Shown here in pieces: positions 62,960-64,000 of a stretch of DNA of 64,000 nt. The stretch spans positions 16,369 to 80,368 of the forward strand of contig NZ_DFUE01000011.1 in NCBI RefSeq assembly GCF_002379585.1, written 5' to 3'. A program made the position numbers and the translations under genes. Numbering within the stretch: position 1 is the stretch's first letter; every line of letters starts with the position of its first letter. The notes under the pieces are model-generated. The model saw only the letters and a program-made list of their open reading frames with translations. It had not been told where the DNA came from and ran no database searches. The DNA comes from Pseudomonas sp. UBA4194. Its GTDB lineage: Bacteria; Pseudomonadota; Gammaproteobacteria; Pseudomonadales; Pseudomonadaceae.

Positions 62960-63961
62960 ATGAGTCGTTTGACCGATACACGCTATTCCATGCTCGACCT
63001 GGTGCCGGTACGCGCCGACAAGGGCCCCGCCGAGTCGCTGCACAACTCCCTGGACCTGGCGCGACACGCCGAACAATGGGGCTATACCCGTTTCTGGGTG
63101 GCTGAACACCACAACATGGACGGCATCGCCAGCTCCGCGACATCGGTGTTACTGGGCTATCTGGCCGGCGGTACCTCATCGATTCGCGTCGGCTCCGGCG
63201 GGGTCATGCTGCCCAACCACGCACCGCTGGTGATTGCCGAACAGTTCGGCACCCTGGAGAGCCTGTACCCGGGACGGATCGACCTGGGCCTGGGGCGCGC
63301 GCCCGGCTCCGACCAGATGACCGCGCGGGCCCTGCGCCGCGAGCGCTCGGGCAGTGCCGACGATTTTCCCGATGATGTGCAGGAGCTGATGAGCTACCTG
63401 GGCCCGCGCACGCCGGGACAGAAAGTCATCGCCGTGCCGGGCAGTGACACCAATGTGCCCATCTGGCTGCTCGGCTCCAGCTTGTTCAGCGCGCAGTTGG
63501 CAGGCATGTATGGCTTGCCCTATGCCTTCGCCTCGCACTTTGCGCCGCGCTATATGCACGAGGCGATCCGGGTCTACCGTGCGCACTTCCAGCCGTCGGC
63601 CGTGCTCGACAAGCCGTATGTCATGTTGGGGGTGCCACTGGTTGCCGCAGAGACCGACGAGCATGCCGAATACCTGGCGACATCGGTTTATCGCCGCATC
63701 CTCAACCTGATGCGTGGCCAGAGCCTGGTACAGCAACCGCCGGTGGAGAGCATGGACGGCCTGTGGCTGCCTCACGAAAAAGCGGCGGTAGGGGATTTCC
63801 TCGGACTGGCGATGGTGGGCAGCCCGGCAAAGATTCGCGCCAAGGTGGATGTGCTGCTGGAGCAGACCCAGGCGGATGAGCTGATCTTTACCTGTGACCT
63901 GTATGAGCACGCCGACCGGTTGCGGTCGTACGAGTTGCTGGCGCAGGTGATGAAGGGCTGA
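62960..63961 (+). CDS. LLM class flavin-dependent monooxygenase (luciferase-like)
   Basis: The 333-residue protein has the bacterial luciferase fold of the YhbW-like group: RFWVAEHHNMDGIASSATSVLLG, IRVGSGGVMLPNHAPLVIAEQFGTLESLYPGRIDLGLGRAPG and a C-terminal PAKIRAKVDVLL. FMN is the expected cofactor and the substrate is unknown. AGGA lies 10 bases before the ATG. The gene is divergent from osmC; the 218-bp gap holds the promoters of both. A family B REP starts at 63985 and is cut by the window edge. Confidence 0.85.
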   Translation: MSRLTDTRYSMLDLVPVRADKGPAESLHNSLDLARHAEQWGYTRFWVAEHHNMDGIASSATSVLLGYLAGGTSSIRVGSGGVMLPNHAPLVIAEQFGTLESLYPGRIDLGLGRAPGSDQMTARALRRERSGSADDFPDDVQELMSYLGPRTPGQKVIAVPGSDTNVPIWLLGSSLFSAQLAGMYGLPYAFASHFAPRYMHEAIRVYRAHFQPSAVLDKPYVMLGVPLVAAETDEHAEYLATSVYRRILNLMRGQSLVQQPPVESMDGLWLPHEKAAVGDFLGLAMVGSPAKIRAKVDVLLEQTQADELIFTCDLYEHADRLRSYELLAQVMKG

Positions 63962-64000
63962 TCAAGGGCCGGCAGTGCTGGGCCCTTCGCGGCTGTACGC

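Overview
The window is chromosomal DNA from a Pseudomonas, most likely of the P. putida group. Three things point there: high GC, REP-type palindromes in most gaps, and a gene order that follows the P. aeruginosa origin-proximal region in three blocks. From memory these blocks match PA5481-PA5505, then PA0114-PA0102, then PA0069-PA0059. All 62 protein genes look intact except the first, which is cut by the window edge. I see no rRNA, tRNA, CRISPR array, phage or transposase gene.

Layout. 1-6.1 kb: end of a Na/phosphate cotransporter, an M16 peptidase, a DUF5924/DUF2914 membrane protein, a nucleoside-recognition membrane protein and the glutamate/proton symporter gltP. 6.7-12.1 kb: an envelope-stress cluster (Ivy-type lysozyme inhibitor, DUF1328 protein, small membrane protein, triple-BON periplasmic protein) beside algB-kinB. 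12.2-19.1 kb: an EAL phosphodiesterase, the ampDh2-like amidase, the dgcH-like diguanylate cyclase, an EEP nuclease, dsbA and cytochrome c4. 19.2-24.4 kb: engB, the sRNA gene ersA, polA, a DUF2782 protein and thrB. 24.4-33.2 kb: the zinc system znuA / zur-znuC-znuB, a lipoprotein, katE and metNIQ. 33.3-42.0 kb: a leftward aa3 oxidase operon (ctaC, ctaD, ctaG, ctaE, surf1, an SCO-like protein, ctaA, ctaB, SCO). 42.4-45.8 kb: a conserved hypothetical protein, a SulP transporter and a beta-carbonic anhydrase. 46.3-53.7 kb: a PA0069-type radical SAM protein, gudD with a GntR regulator, and a three-subunit FAD dehydrogenase. 53.9-64 kb: two M3 peptidases around yheV, a gamma-carbonic anhydrase, a HAD phosphatase, a lipoprotein peptidase, two paralogous lipoproteins, a DUF1161 protein, an OsmC/Ohr protein and a luciferase-like monooxygenase.

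How the parts work together. The most interesting signal is regulatory. Three AlgU (sigma-22) type promoters can be read, in front of algB, ersA and the OsmC-like gene. Two good sigma-54 (-24/-12) promoters drive the BON gene and the small-membrane/DUF1328/Ivy gene group, which sit divergently beside algB, itself a sigma-54-type activator. Each sigma-54 promoter has a pair of related GCA-N3-TGC-like boxes 31 bp apart, about 95-140 bp upstream. This suggests a local cascade AlgU -> AlgB -> sigma-54 -> periplasmic protection genes. It is an inference from the DNA and not a demonstrated circuit.

The second theme is repeats. Four palindromic families occupy the gaps. One family has copies inside coding sequence (a linker of the diguanylate cyclase, the tail of ctaA), and one is involved in a duplication of a gene's 3' end. 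A separate six-copy 34-35 bp tandem array lies upstream of the beta-carbonic anhydrase gene.
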